Assembly (NCBI RefSeq): GCF_029893355.1
Contig: NZ_JARZAI010000009.1
Coordinates: forward strand, 62,001 to 126,000
Direction of reading: 5' to 3'
Origin: Kitasatospora sp. MAA4
Lineage (GTDB): Bacteria > Actinomycetota > Actinomycetes > Streptomycetales > Streptomycetaceae
Length of the DNA stretch: 64,000 bases
Shown here piece by piece: positions 8,124-17,074 of the stretch. The position numbers and the translations under genes were made by a program. The notes under the pieces were generated by a model. The model was not told the origin of the DNA, did no database searches, and saw only the letters and a list, made by a program, of their open reading frames with translations. Position 1 is the stretch's first letter. Each line of letters begins with the position of its first letter.

Positions 8124-9008
8124 ATGCCCTCCACCCCACCGGAACGCCCGGTCAGCCGGGTCCTCAAGGCCGCCGTGCTGGTCCCGCTGGCGCTGGCGGC
8201 CGGCTACGTCTTCCTCTCCCTGACCCTGCTCAGCTCGCACACCGACGGGTTCTTCGCCTGGCGGATGTCCCCGGTCACCGCCACCCTGCTGGGCGGCGCT
8301 TACGGCGGCAGCTGCGCGATGCTCGCGGTGGCGGCCCGCGAGGACCGCTGGGTGAAGGTGCGGGTGGCGGTCCTCGCCAGCTCGCTGTTCATGCTGCTGA
8401 TGCTGGGCGCGCTGCTGCTCGGACGCGGCGAGACGCACCTGCGCGGCGGCGCCCTGCCGGCCTTCCTGACCGCCTGGATCTGGCTGGGCGTCCACCTGCT
8501 GGCCCCCGTCGTCGGGCTGCTGGCGCTGGGCGCCCAGGCGCGGGTCCGCGGCGCGCTGCCGCCGCGCCCGCCGAGGCTGCCCTGGTGGGTCTCCGCGCCG
8601 ATGGTCGCCGACGGGACAGTGCTCGCCGTGGCCGGGACGGTGCTCTATGCCGACCCGGGCCCGGCGGCCCGCCACTGGCCGTGGCGGGCCGGACAGCTCG
8701 ACGTGCGGGTGATCGGGGCCTGGTGCCTGGTCTTCGGGGTCGCCCTGCTGCTCAGCCGGCAGGAGGCCGAGCTGCGCCGGGTGCGCGGCGGCATGGCGGC
8801 TCTGGTCTGCACCGGCGGGTTCGGGCTGCTCGGGCTGGTGCGCTACGCGGACCGGGTGCACTGGGCCTCGCCGGGGGCCTGGCTGGTGGTGCTGGTGCTC
8901 TGCTCGCTGCTGGGGCTCGGACTGTCCGGCGTCGGCGTCTCGGCGCTTCTCGATCCGCCGGAGATCACCTCGGCGCCTCCGTCCGCCCCCGTGGTGCGCC
9001 CGGCCTGA
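8124..9008 (+). CDS. Putative eight-helix integral membrane protein, unknown function
   Basis: 294 residues. Eight hydrophobic segments can be read: about residues 12-32, 44-68, 76-98, 107-137, 155-178, 193-212, 222-243 and 249-275, joined by short Arg-rich loops. The C-terminus is a Pro/Ala-rich tail. No catalytic or transporter motif is recognised. ATG 8124 follows a GGAGCG ribosome site and gives a short N-terminal tail (MPSTPPERPVSRVLKA) before helix 1; the upstream sequence in frame looks non-coding. Monocistronic, preceded by a 400-base gap holding the direct repeats and, further left, the MITE. Confidence 0.7.
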   Translation: MPSTPPERPVSRVLKAAVLVPLALAAGYVFLSLTLLSSHTDGFFAWRMSPVTATLLGGAYGGSCAMLAVAAREDRWVKVRVAVLASSLFMLLMLGALLLGRGETHLRGGALPAFLTAWIWLGVHLLAPVVGLLALGAQARVRGALPPRPPRLPWWVSAPMVADGTVLAVAGTVLYADPGPAARHWPWRAGQLDVRVIGAWCLVFGVALLLSRQEAELRRVRGGMAALVCTGGFGLLGLVRYADRVHWASPGAWLVVLVLCSLLGLGLSGVGVSALLDPPEITSAPPSAPVVRPA

Positions 9009-9257
9009 ATCCCTGTCAGCTGTGCGCCGGTCGGGGTCCGATGCCTGGTCAGAGGCCGGGGCAGGGACGGGAGTCGGCCGCTGTCCCGGTTTCGGCTCCA
9101 TCGATGCGCAGTCGTGACCGACGCCATGCGTCCCTGGTGACACGTGAGTTGTCATCACACGATACGGTGGCAGAACACCAGGACGGTTGCGCGAAGGCCG
9201 TCCCTCACGGATAGTCTTCGCCTCACGGCCCTGGCGCCTCGTAGGGGTGGGAATCTC

Positions 9258-9524
9258 ATGGAACACATGCAAGTGCGGAACAGGCCCCGCGTGCCGGCGA
9301 TCCAGTGCGGCGTCGGTGCGACCGGTCGGCGGATCGACCGGCACCTGGCCGTGCTCGGCGCGCCCGCGCTCTCGGTGGTCGACACCGCCGAGGCGCTCGG
9401 CCTGATAAGGGAGCTGACGCCGCGTGGCGTGAGCACTCCGGCGGCTCCGCGTCGTACGGCGCGGGTGCTGCTGCTGGCCCCGCTGCGGCGGTTGAAGCGC
9501 AGTCTCTTCGGCAGTCGCGGATAG
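9258..9524 (+). CDS. Small basic hypothetical protein
   Basis: 88 residues (MEHMQVRNRPRVPAIQCGV ... KRSLFGSRG), Arg-rich at the C-terminus, no recognised domain. The ribosome site (GGGGTGGG) is moderate. Codon positions look protein-like, and a convincing hairpin terminator follows the stop at once (9538-9565), which supports a real transcript. ATG 9267 is an alternative start. Confidence 0.5.
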   Translation: MEHMQVRNRPRVPAIQCGVGATGRRIDRHLAVLGAPALSVVDTAEALGLIRELTPRGVSTPAAPRRTARVLLLAPLRRLKRSLFGSRG

Positions 9525-9537
9525 CGTCGGCCGCGGA

Positions 9538-9565
9538 CCCGGTGGGCAGGAAACCGCCCACCGGG
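9538..9565 (+). terminator. Hairpin terminator after the small basic protein
   Basis: CCCGGTGGGC (9538-9547) pairs perfectly with GCCCACCGGG (9556-9565) across an 8-base loop, followed by ACTTTTG. Confidence 0.7.
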
Positions 9566-9645
9566 ACTTTTGCGTTCCCGGACGCGCCGCAGATGTGCGC
9601 GGATTCTTCACCGCCGCTTCGCCGCGATGGGTCAGGATGGGTTCC

Positions 9646-10068
9646 ATGGCCGAGACCTTCCACTCACAGACGTTCGAGATCATCACCGGCGACCAGGAGG
9701 TCGCCCTGGACATCACCGACCGCTGCACGGCCTTCCTGGACGACATAGCGTCCGGCCGGGACGGCCTGCTCAATGTCTTCGTGCCGCACGCCACCGCCGG
9801 CGTGGCGATCCTGGAGACCGGTGCGGGCAGCGACGACGACCTGCTCGCGGTGCTGCGCGAACTGCTCCCCGCCGACGACCGCTGGCGCCACCGGCACGGC
9901 AGCCCCGGCCACGGCCGTGACCACGTGCTGCCCGGCCTGGTCGCCCCGCACGCGACGCTGCCGGTGATCGGCGGGCGGCCGGCGCTCGGCGTCTGGCAGT
10001 CGGTGGTGCTGATCGACACGAACCGGGACAACCCGCTCCGGACCGTGCGGCTGTCGTTCCTGGGCTGA
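9646..10068 (+). CDS. YjbQ/UPF0047 family protein (secondary thiamine-phosphate synthase type)
   Basis: 140 residues covering the whole YjbQ family: DITDRCTAFLDDIASG near residue 22, LLNVFVPHATAGVAILE (about 41-57) with the conserved His-Ala-Thr, DDDLLAVLRELLPADDRWRH and the C-terminal LGVWQSVVLID (about 115-125). E. coli YjbQ has weak thiamine-phosphate synthase activity, but the physiological role is unknown. ATG 9646 is preceded by AGGA at the right distance; ATG 9637 sits too close to it. Confidence 0.85.
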   Translation: MAETFHSQTFEIITGDQEVALDITDRCTAFLDDIASGRDGLLNVFVPHATAGVAILETGAGSDDDLLAVLRELLPADDRWRHRHGSPGHGRDHVLPGLVAPHATLPVIGGRPALGVWQSVVLIDTNRDNPLRTVRLSFLG

Positions 10069-10111
10069 GACGGGCTTGCTCCCGCCTGCCGGGAGCCGGT
10101 AGGAAGGCGGC

Positions 10112-10324
10112 ATGACGGACGAGACGAGGACGTACTGCGCCGTGCCCGCGTCGGACGGGCCGGACGCGCTGGCAGCGCTCACTCCCGCTCCGGACCAGGC
10201 CGGCCCGCGCGCCGACTGCGTGCTGTGCGGCGAGCCGACCGAGTTCCCGGCCGACCGCGCGGGCAGCACGCTCTGCCCGGTCTGCGCCTGGCAGCAGGCC
10301 CAGCGCATCGCCTGCGCGGGCTGA
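10112..10324 (+). CDS. Small CxxC zinc-ribbon-like protein
   Basis: 70 residues with two Cys pairs, CVLC (residues 36-39) and CPVC (about 55-58), spaced as in a treble-clef or ribbon zinc knuckle. The rest is low complexity. Strong ribosome site (GGTAGGAAGG) before the ATG; 43 bases after the YjbQ gene, so probably cotranscribed. Function unknown. Confidence 0.65.
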   Translation: MTDETRTYCAVPASDGPDALAALTPAPDQAGPRADCVLCGEPTEFPADRAGSTLCPVCAWQQAQRIACAG

Positions 10325-10335
10325 CACGGTACTGC

Positions 10336-10373
10336 CCGTCCGGGGGCCGGGCCGGCGCCCGGCCCCCGGACGG
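10336..10373. terminator. Bidirectional hairpin terminator
   Basis: CCGTCCGGGGGCCGGG (10336-10351) pairs perfectly with 10358-10373 over a 6-base loop. It sits between the convergent zinc-ribbon gene and the alpha-galactosidase gene. No T-tract, as usual in actinobacteria. Confidence 0.75.
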
Positions 10374-10378
10374 AGTCG

Positions 10379-12499
10379 TCAGCTGACGGCGAGCCAGCCC
10401 TGGGTGCCGCTGGTGCTGCTCGGGTTCACCACGACGGTGGAGCCCGCCGAGCCGGTGGCCGAGTCCAGCACGTAGCCGGTCGCCCGGTTGGTGAGGGTCA
10501 GCGCGCCGCTGCCGGTGTTCTGGGTGACCACCCACTTCTGGTAGGCGCTGCTCGGGTCGAAGGCGTTCTGCACGGTGACCGCCTGGCCGGCGCTGCCGGG
10601 CGCGGTGAGCGTGCCGGTGGTCTGGGTGCCGGTGGCGCAGCGGTCGGAGATCCGGGCGGTGCCGTCACCGTTGGCGGTGAAGGTCCACTGCTCGGAGGTG
10701 TGGGTCGGGTCCCAGGTGTTGATGTCGGCGATGCCGCCCGCGGGGGCGCTGCAGGTGCCGGCCACCTCCAGGACGTTGCCGGCCGGGCCGCCGTTGGACA
10801 GGCTGTGGTACTTGCCGTCGCCGACGACGGCCGGGGCGGTGTTCACGGTGGAGCCGCTGATCCGGTACATCGCCACGCCGTGCGGCGCGACGGTGGCGCT
10901 GATGCTGCCGCCTCCGCCGAACGTGCCGGTGGCCTTGGACCAGAGGTCCTGGTAGGCGTAGCCGCCGCCGTTCAGGCCGAGCGCGGTGAGGCTGGTGCTG
11001 ATGGTCTGGCTGTTGTTCGGGTCCTGGTTGATCAGCAGCACCGCGGTGTCACCGTTGGAGAGTTGGCGCTTGAGGACCACGGGTGCGGTGCTGCTCGCGG
11101 GGGCGGCGCCCACCAGGGTGGCGGGCTTGGCCAGCGCGTCCTGGTCGACGGCGATCACGCCGGTGTTCTTGTAGATCGCCAGCGAGTTGGCGCTGAGGCC
11201 GGTCGACCAGGTGGTGCCGTTGGAGGTGTGCTGGGAGGCGGCGGCGGTGCGCAGGTCGGCGCCGGAGATCAACGGCGAGGCCATCATCGCGAGGATCGAC
11301 AGCTCGGTGGCCGACTCGGTGTCGGTGAACGGCTTGTGGCAGGTGCAGGTGTCGGTGACGCCGTACTCCCCGTAGGGGTCGTTCCAGCCGGCGAACATCA
11401 TGTCCATGTCGTTCCAGCTGCCGGGCTTGATGTTCGACGCGTACTGCAGGGAGGTGCTCAGCGCTCCGCCGTACAGCACTCCGCTGAGGTCGCTCTGCCG
11501 GTCGCCGCCGATCCGGCAGAGGTTGGCGACCTGGCCGCACCAGACGCCGGTGGGGGCGTAGCCGGGCGCGTCGTACTGCGGGGTGCCGGCGGCCAGGATC
11601 AGCGAGTCCGAGCGGGCCGGGTCGTTGGCCGCCTCCAGGTACGGGATTCCGCTGTGCACGGGCTGCGCCGAGACGCTCATCACCACCTTGGGGCGGCCCT
11701 GCGCGGCGGAGGCGGTGTCCAGGGCCTTCTGGAAGGTCTGCACCCGGGCGTACATGGACTCGGTGAGTTCCTTGCCCTCGCCCTGGGTCCCGTAGTTGTG
11801 GCCGTTCGAGTCGGAGATGGGCGGGCCGTACGGGCAGTCGTCGTACTTGACGTAGTCGACGCCCCAGGACACGAAGTCGGTGGCGTCGGTGCTCTCGTGG
11901 CCCAGGCTGCCGGGGTGGCCCTGGCAGGTGGTGTAGGTGTCGGTGCCGTACAGGCCGAACTTCATGCCCTTGCTGTGCGCGTACCAGGCCAGGTACTGGA
12001 TGCCGTTCACGGTCTGCCCGTTGACGACCTGGCTCGGGAAGCGGTCCGCGCTGGGGATCAGGTGGCCGGTGGTGGGGTCGTTGCCGGTGCCGTCGGTCCC
12101 GCTGACGGGGTTGCCGTTGGCGTCGTAGAGCTGCATCGAGCCGTAGGAGGTCTTCACCAGGTCGGTGGTCTGGCCGCTGCGGTGCGAGAGCGACCAGCCG
12201 TCGTCGATCGTCACGGTGTTGTAGCCCGCTGCCACCAGGCCGTTGGCCGACATGTAGTCGATGGTGTCGGAGACCTGCTGCTCGGTGACGCCCGTCCCCA
12301 GGCTGTTCCAGGAGTTCCAACCCATCGGCGGCGTGAGGGCGACGCCGTTGCCCAGCTGCGGCGTCGCGGTGGCGGCGGCGGCCACCGCGCTCGGGACCGC
12401 GCCGCTCAGCGTGGCGAGCGCCAGCATCGCCGACGACAGCGAGACCGCGCCGATGCGTCGCAGTCGCTGGTGCGAAGCGGCTGATCTGGATTCGAACAT
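10379..12499 (-). CDS. Secreted alpha-galactosidase (GH27) with C-terminal ricin-type lectin domain
   Basis: 706 residues. A signal peptide covers about 1-41 (basic start, hydrophobic core SSAMLALATLSGAV, cleavage after AVA). The GH27 barrel begins at TPPMGWNSWNSLG (about 56-68). The nucleophile is Asp220 in YVKYDDC and the likely acid/base Asp333 in CRIGGDRQS; SWNDMDMM (361-368) is also typical. A beta-sandwich follows, then from about residue 565 a ricin B/CBM13-like lectin with QW motifs (EQWTF, QKWVV, QGWLA). It should release galactose from alpha-galactosides such as galactomannan side chains or melibiose outside the cell. ATG 12499 has GGAAGG upstream and starts a proper signal peptide; longer in-frame starts lack this. 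Confidence 0.9.
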   Translation of the reverse strand: MFESRSAASHQRLRRIGAVSLSSAMLALATLSGAVPSAVAAAATATPQLGNGVALTPPMGWNSWNSLGTGVTEQQVSDTIDYMSANGLVAAGYNTVTIDDGWSLSHRSGQTTDLVKTSYGSMQLYDANGNPVSGTDGTGNDPTTGHLIPSADRFPSQVVNGQTVNGIQYLAWYAHSKGMKFGLYGTDTYTTCQGHPGSLGHESTDATDFVSWGVDYVKYDDCPYGPPISDSNGHNYGTQGEGKELTESMYARVQTFQKALDTASAAQGRPKVVMSVSAQPVHSGIPYLEAANDPARSDSLILAAGTPQYDAPGYAPTGVWCGQVANLCRIGGDRQSDLSGVLYGGALSTSLQYASNIKPGSWNDMDMMFAGWNDPYGEYGVTDTCTCHKPFTDTESATELSILAMMASPLISGADLRTAAASQHTSNGTTWSTGLSANSLAIYKNTGVIAVDQDALAKPATLVGAAPASSTAPVVLKRQLSNGDTAVLLINQDPNNSQTISTSLTALGLNGGGYAYQDLWSKATGTFGGGGSISATVAPHGVAMYRISGSTVNTAPAVVGDGKYHSLSNGGPAGNVLEVAGTCSAPAGGIADINTWDPTHTSEQWTFTANGDGTARISDRCATGTQTTGTLTAPGSAGQAVTVQNAFDPSSAYQKWVVTQNTGSGALTLTNRATGYVLDSATGSAGSTVVVNPSSTSGTQGWLAVS

Positions 12500-12567
12500 T
12501 CCAAACACCTTCCGTCGGGCGGGTGCGGGCATGGCGGAAAATGTTCGGCCAGCAAGCCCCATGTCGA

Positions 12568-12597
12568 GAAGTATTTGGTTTTGTTGGAATCTGTCAA
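12568..12597 (-). promoter_or_regulatory. Candidate promoter for the alpha-galactosidase gene
   Basis: On the minus strand TTGACA (12597-12592) is followed 18 bases later by TACTTC (12573-12568), in an AT-rich stretch about 70 bases before the start codon. The -35 is perfect, the -10 weak. Confidence 0.4.
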
Positions 12598-12640
12598 CAG
12601 GTGTGGCAGGAACTGACAGAATTGAACTCCCCGATCGCTC

Positions 12641-15600
12641 TCAGCCCGCCTCCGGCCCGGTGAGCTGGAGGGTCGAGCCGTGCCGCCCCTTGCGCACCAG
12701 CAGCTGGGCCGGGATCCGCTGGCGCAGATCCGCGACGTGGCTGACGATGCCGACGGCGCGATCGCGCTCGCGCAGCCCGTCCAGCACGTCCATCACCTCC
12801 TCCAGGGCCTGTTCGTCCAGGGTGCCGAAGCCCTCGTCGATGAAGAGGGTGTCCAGCGGCATGCCGCCGGCCTCGTCGGTGACCACGTCGGCCAGGCCGA
12901 GCGCCAGAGCCAGCGAGGCGAAGAAGCTCTCGCCGCCGGAGAGCGTGGCGGTGTCCCGCTCGGTGCCCGTCCAGGCGTCCACCACCAGCAGGGACAGGCC
13001 CGAGCGGCGGCCGCCGGCGGCCCGCTGGTCGCTGTGCGCCAGGGTGTAGCGGCCGCCCGACATCCGCACCAGCCGGGCGCTGGCCGCCGCCGCCACCTGC
13101 TCCAGCCGGGCCGCCAGCACGTACGACTCCAGGCCCATCTTGAGGCGGTTGTCGCCGCCGGTGCCGCCGGCCAGCTGGGCGAGCCGGCTGATCCGGCCGA
13201 ACTCGGCCAGCAGCGGGGCCAGCTCCCGGGCCAGGCCGGTCAGCCGCTCACCCAGTCGGCCCAGCTCGGCCCGCCGTTCGCGCGCCGTGTGCTCGGCGGA
13301 CGAGGCCGCCCGCAACCCGTCGACGGCCGCGCGCACGGCCTCCCGGGCGGCCGTCGGATCGGCCGGCGGCTGGGCCGAGGCCGCGACCAGCTCGGCGTCC
13401 GCCAGCAGATCGGTGACCGCCGACCGCTCGGCGGCCCGCCGATCGAGCCGGTCGCGCAGCTGCGCCTGCCGCTCGGCCGGCAGCCGGACGGCCTCGGCCT
13501 CCTGCGGTGTGCCGAAGCCCGCCGCGTGCGCGGCCCGGAGCAGCTCCGCCTCCGCCTCCGCGAGCCGGGCCGCGGCCTCCTCGGCGGCCCGGACGGCGCC
13601 CGCCGCGGCGCCGAGCCGGGCGGCCCACTCGCCGAGCCGGGCCGCCCGCTCGGCCACCGACGGGGCGTCGCCGCGGGCCTCGGCGACCCGCTGGGCCAGC
13701 TCGTGGTGCTCGGCGGCCAGCGTCTCCAGCCGCGCGGTGCGGGCCGCCATGTGCTCGCGGCCCTCGTGCAGCTGGGTGCTGTAGTGCTGGTGGCCGCGCT
13801 CCAGCCGCTCCCGGCGCTGGAGCAGGACGGTCAGCTGCTCGGCCGCGTGCAGGGCGGAGCGGTGCTCGCGGGTCAACCGGTCGAGCTGCTCGGCCAGCGC
13901 GGCGGCCGGCTCCTCGCCGGCGGTGCCGGCCGCGGTGGCCGCGCCCAGCTGGAGCTGCGTCAGCGCGTCCCGGGCGGTGGCCAGGGCGAGCTCGGCGGAC
14001 TGCTGGACGGCGGCGGCGGCCTCCTCGTCCTGCGGGCGGACCGGCTCACCGGACGGCGCTGCCGGGGCCGGATGCGCGGCGGATCCGCAGACCCGGCAGG
14101 CCTCCCCGTCGCGCAGCCGGCCCGCCAGCTCGGCGGCCATCCCGTCCAGGCGGCGGCGGCGCAGGTCGAGGGTGTGCTCGCGGGCGTCCAGCGCCGTCCG
14201 CTGAAGGTCGAGCAGCCCGGCCTCGGCCTCGGCGGCCCGGGCGCGCAGCTCGTCGCGGCGGCGGGCGGCGTCCAGGCGCTGCGCGGTCTCGCTGCGGCGG
14301 GCCTCCAACTGCTCGGTGCGGGCGGCGGCCTCGCGGGCCTCGGCCTCCTGCTCGCGCAGGGCGTCCGACTCGGCCTGATGGCCTGCCAGCCAGCGCTCGG
14401 CCTCCTCGGCCAGCTCCTCGGCCTGGCGGCGGTCGGCCGCCTCGGTGGACTGCTCGGCGAGGAGTTCGGCGCAGCGGCGCTCGTCCGCGGCGGCCGACTT
14501 CAGCCGCCCGATCGCCTCACGTGCGTCCGCCTCGGCGGCGGTCAGCTCGGCGACACCAGCCGCTGACGCGGGGTCCGCGCCCAGCCGGCGGCGCTGCTCG
14601 TCCTGCGCCGCGGCGGCTCGGCGCAGGCCGTCGGCCGCGTTCGCCCGCAGGCGCAGCGCGGACTCCACACCGACCGCGGCCTGGGCCAGCGTCAGCCGCT
14701 GCCGCTCGGCGGCCTCCTGCTCCTCCGTGGCGGCCAGCGCGCCCGCCCGCTCCAGCGCCTCGCGGTGCCGGCGCTGGCGGCCCGCCAGCTCCTCGGCCGC
14801 CGACAGCTCCTGCTGCGCGGCGCGCTGGCGCAGCTCGGCGCCGGTCAGCGCGGACTCGGCGACCGCCAGCTGCTCGGCCGCGCCGCTGCGCAGCACGGCG
14901 GCCCAGCCGAGCGCGGCGCCGGCCAGGTCGTCCGCCGCCGCGGGCTCGCCCTCGGCCGGGACCCAGTCGGCGGCCGGTTCGGCGCCCGGTCCGGCCGCCT
15001 GCTCGCTGCGGCTGACCAGCTCGCGCAGCCGCCGCCGACCGTCCTGCACGGCGGCCTCCTGCTGCCGGCGCCGCTCGGCCAGCCAGCCCTCGACCCGGCC
15101 GAACCGCGCGGTGTCGAACAGCTTGCCGAGCAGCTCGGCGCGGTGCGTGGCGTCCGCCTTCAGGAACCGCGCGAAGTCGCCCTGCGGCAACAGCACGACC
15201 TGGCAGAACTGCTCGCGGCTCATCCCGATCAGGCGCAGGATCTCCTCGCCGGTCTCCTGGTGCGACCGGCTGCCCGCCCGCCAGCCCGGCACCCCCTCGC
15301 CGGCGTCGGCGGCCCACTCGCGCAGCAGGGTCTGGGCCTTCTCCGGGGTCCAGCCGGTGCCGCGCTTCTTGGGGCGCAGCTGCTCGGGGATCCGGGCGAT
15401 CTCCAGCCGCCGCCCGCCGAGCGTCAGCTCCAGGCGGACCTCGGTCAGCCGGTCCGGGGCGGCGTGGTCGCTGCGCATCCTGTTCGCCTTGCGGCTGCCG
15501 GGCAGCTCGCCGTAGAGGGCGTAGCAGACCGCGTCGAGCACGCTGCTCTTGCCCGCGCCGGTCGCCCCGCGCAGCAGGAAGAGGCCGCCGGTGGAGAGTG

Positions 15601-15670
15601 CGTCGAAGTCGACCTGCTCGCGGCCGGCGAACGGGCCGAAGGCGGTGACGGTCAGCCGGTGCAGTCTCAT
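12641..15670 (-). CDS. sbcC: Nuclease SbcCD subunit C (SbcC/Rad50-type ATPase)
   Basis: 1009 residues. Walker A GATGAGKS at 35-42, long coiled-coil arms rich in Ala/Glu/Arg, and a zinc-hook CRVC (Cys525, Cys528) at the apex near the middle, as in Rad50. The ABC signature LSGGESFFASLALALGLA is near 905 and Walker B DTLFIDEGFGTLDE near 940. With SbcD it forms an ATP-dependent nuclease that processes DNA ends and cleaves hairpins. The ATG (15670) overlaps the sbcD stop by 4 bases (ATGA), so the two are translationally coupled. MRLHRLTVTAFGPFAG is the normal N-terminus. Confidence 0.95.
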   Translation of the reverse strand: MRLHRLTVTAFGPFAGREQVDFDALSTGGLFLLRGATGAGKSSVLDAVCYALYGELPGSRKANRMRSDHAAPDRLTEVRLELTLGGRRLEIARIPEQLRPKKRGTGWTPEKAQTLLREWAADAGEGVPGWRAGSRSHQETGEEILRLIGMSREQFCQVVLLPQGDFARFLKADATHRAELLGKLFDTARFGRVEGWLAERRRQQEAAVQDGRRRLRELVSRSEQAAGPGAEPAADWVPAEGEPAAADDLAGAALGWAAVLRSGAAEQLAVAESALTGAELRQRAAQQELSAAEELAGRQRRHREALERAGALAATEEQEAAERQRLTLAQAAVGVESALRLRANAADGLRRAAAAQDEQRRRLGADPASAAGVAELTAAEADAREAIGRLKSAAADERRCAELLAEQSTEAADRRQAEELAEEAERWLAGHQAESDALREQEAEAREAAARTEQLEARRSETAQRLDAARRRDELRARAAEAEAGLLDLQRTALDAREHTLDLRRRRLDGMAAELAGRLRDGEACRVCGSAAHPAPAAPSGEPVRPQDEEAAAAVQQSAELALATARDALTQLQLGAATAAGTAGEEPAAALAEQLDRLTREHRSALHAAEQLTVLLQRRERLERGHQHYSTQLHEGREHMAARTARLETLAAEHHELAQRVAEARGDAPSVAERAARLGEWAARLGAAAGAVRAAEEAAARLAEAEAELLRAAHAAGFGTPQEAEAVRLPAERQAQLRDRLDRRAAERSAVTDLLADAELVAASAQPPADPTAAREAVRAAVDGLRAASSAEHTARERRAELGRLGERLTGLARELAPLLAEFGRISRLAQLAGGTGGDNRLKMGLESYVLAARLEQVAAAASARLVRMSGGRYTLAHSDQRAAGGRRSGLSLLVVDAWTGTERDTATLSGGESFFASLALALGLADVVTDEAGGMPLDTLFIDEGFGTLDEQALEEVMDVLDGLRERDRAVGIVSHVADLRQRIPAQLLVRKGRHGSTLQLTGPEAG

Positions 15671-16836
15671 CGGGGCAGCTCCCGGGTACGGTCGTCGGAC
15701 TCGCGGACGTGTTCGAAGCCCTCGCGCAGCCAGTCGCGCTCGGTGGCGTCCAGCTCGATGCCGGGCCGGACATGCCGTACGAAGCTCTCGGCGACCTCCA
15801 GATCGCCGCGGCCGCGCACCCGGGCCGCGTAGGAGGGCAGCCCGTCGCCGCTCTCCTCGGCCGGCTCGAAGAGCAGCTGGAGGGTGTGCGGGAAGCGCCG
15901 GCGCAGCCGTTCCATCGGATCGGCGGGGCGGCCCGGGTCGGTCAGCGTGGCCTGCACCCAGGACTGCTCGTGCACCTCGTGCGCCGGGTCCTCCAGCAGC
16001 TCCGCCAGGCGTCCGCGCAGCCGGACCAGCGGGCGCGGGACCGGGCAGTCGATCCGCTCGGCTGCCACCGAGCCGTCGGCGGCCAGGTCCACCAGCCACA
16101 TGGTCTTGCGCTGGTGCTCCTCGGAGAAGGAGTAGGCCAGCGGGGAGCCGCTGTAGCGCAGGTGCGGCGCGAGGGTCTGGGCGCCGTGCAGGTGGCCGAG
16201 GGCCGCGTAGTGCACGCCGTCGAAGACCGCGGCCGGGACGCTCGCCACGCCGCCCACCGCGATGTCGCGCTCGCTGTCGCTGGCCGCGCCGCCGGTGACG
16301 AAGGCATGGGCCAGGACGACCGCCCGGGTGCCTGCGGGGCGCGTCGCCAGATCGGCCCTGACCTGCTCCATCGCGGCGCCGAGCACCGCCGCGTGGCCGC
16401 CGCGCTCCAGGCCGAACCGCTCGCGGACCAGCAGCGGCTCCAGGTACGGCAGGCCGTAGACGGCGACCGGGCCGTGCGCGTCGGCCAGCAGCACCGGGGT
16501 CGCGCAGCCCTGCGGGTCGGTGCGCAGGTGGATGCCGGCGCGGCCGATCAATCCGGCGCCGACGCCCAGGCGGCGGGCCGAGTCGTGGTTGCCGCTGATG
16601 AAGACGGCCGGCACGTCGAGGTCGGCCAGCCGGTGCAGCACCTCGTCGAAGAGCCCGACGGCCTCCAGGCCGGGCAGCGCGCGGTCGTAGACGTCCCCGG
16701 CGACGAGCACGGCGTCGACACCGTGCTCGCGCACCACCGCCACCAGGTGGTCGAGGAAGGCGCGCTGGGCGTCGAGCAGGCTCTCCCGGTGGAAGGAGCG
16801 GCCCAGGTGCCAGTCCGAGGTGTGCAGCAGTCGCAT
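15667..16836 (-). CDS. sbcD: Nuclease SbcCD subunit D (SbcD/Mre11-type exonuclease)
   Basis: 389 residues. Metallophosphoesterase ligands: HTSDWHLGR (Asp8, His10), AGDVYD (Asp48), SGNHD (Asn83, His84), and later AHAFVTGG and ALGHLHG supply the remaining His ligands. The C-terminal capping domain follows from about residue 280. It is the manganese-dependent nuclease subunit of SbcCD and binds the SbcC ATPase. First gene of a two-gene operon with sbcC (ATGA overlap). Confidence 0.95.
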   Translation of the reverse strand: MRLLHTSDWHLGRSFHRESLLDAQRAFLDHLVAVVREHGVDAVLVAGDVYDRALPGLEAVGLFDEVLHRLADLDVPAVFISGNHDSARRLGVGAGLIGRAGIHLRTDPQGCATPVLLADAHGPVAVYGLPYLEPLLVRERFGLERGGHAAVLGAAMEQVRADLATRPAGTRAVVLAHAFVTGGAASDSERDIAVGGVASVPAAVFDGVHYAALGHLHGAQTLAPHLRYSGSPLAYSFSEEHQRKTMWLVDLAADGSVAAERIDCPVPRPLVRLRGRLAELLEDPAHEVHEQSWVQATLTDPGRPADPMERLRRRFPHTLQLLFEPAEESGDGLPSYAARVRGRGDLEVAESFVRHVRPGIELDATERDWLREGFEHVRESDDRTRELPR

Positions 16837-17074
16837 GGGGTGCTCCGGGAGGGCGGCTGGGGCGGGAGGGTCCGAAGGGGGCGGGGTCGAGGGGTGGGAC
16901 GGGCTACTGCGGCGACCCTAGCAACGTGCACTGACAGTCCGGGGCGGTCCGAGAATGCTCACGCTCGGTGACAGAGGGTGGATTGTCAGTCGCTCTGTGT
17001 ATGGTCGGCGGCGTCGGCCCAGCGGGTCACCGGGGGCCGGCGGTGGTCCGTCCGTGCGATCCAGGGAGGCTGTC

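Noticed and set aside
10700..12484. Long plus-strand frame opposite the alpha-galactosidase
   Set aside because: Gly/Val/Ala-rich shadow with no domain; the minus strand encodes a complete GH27.
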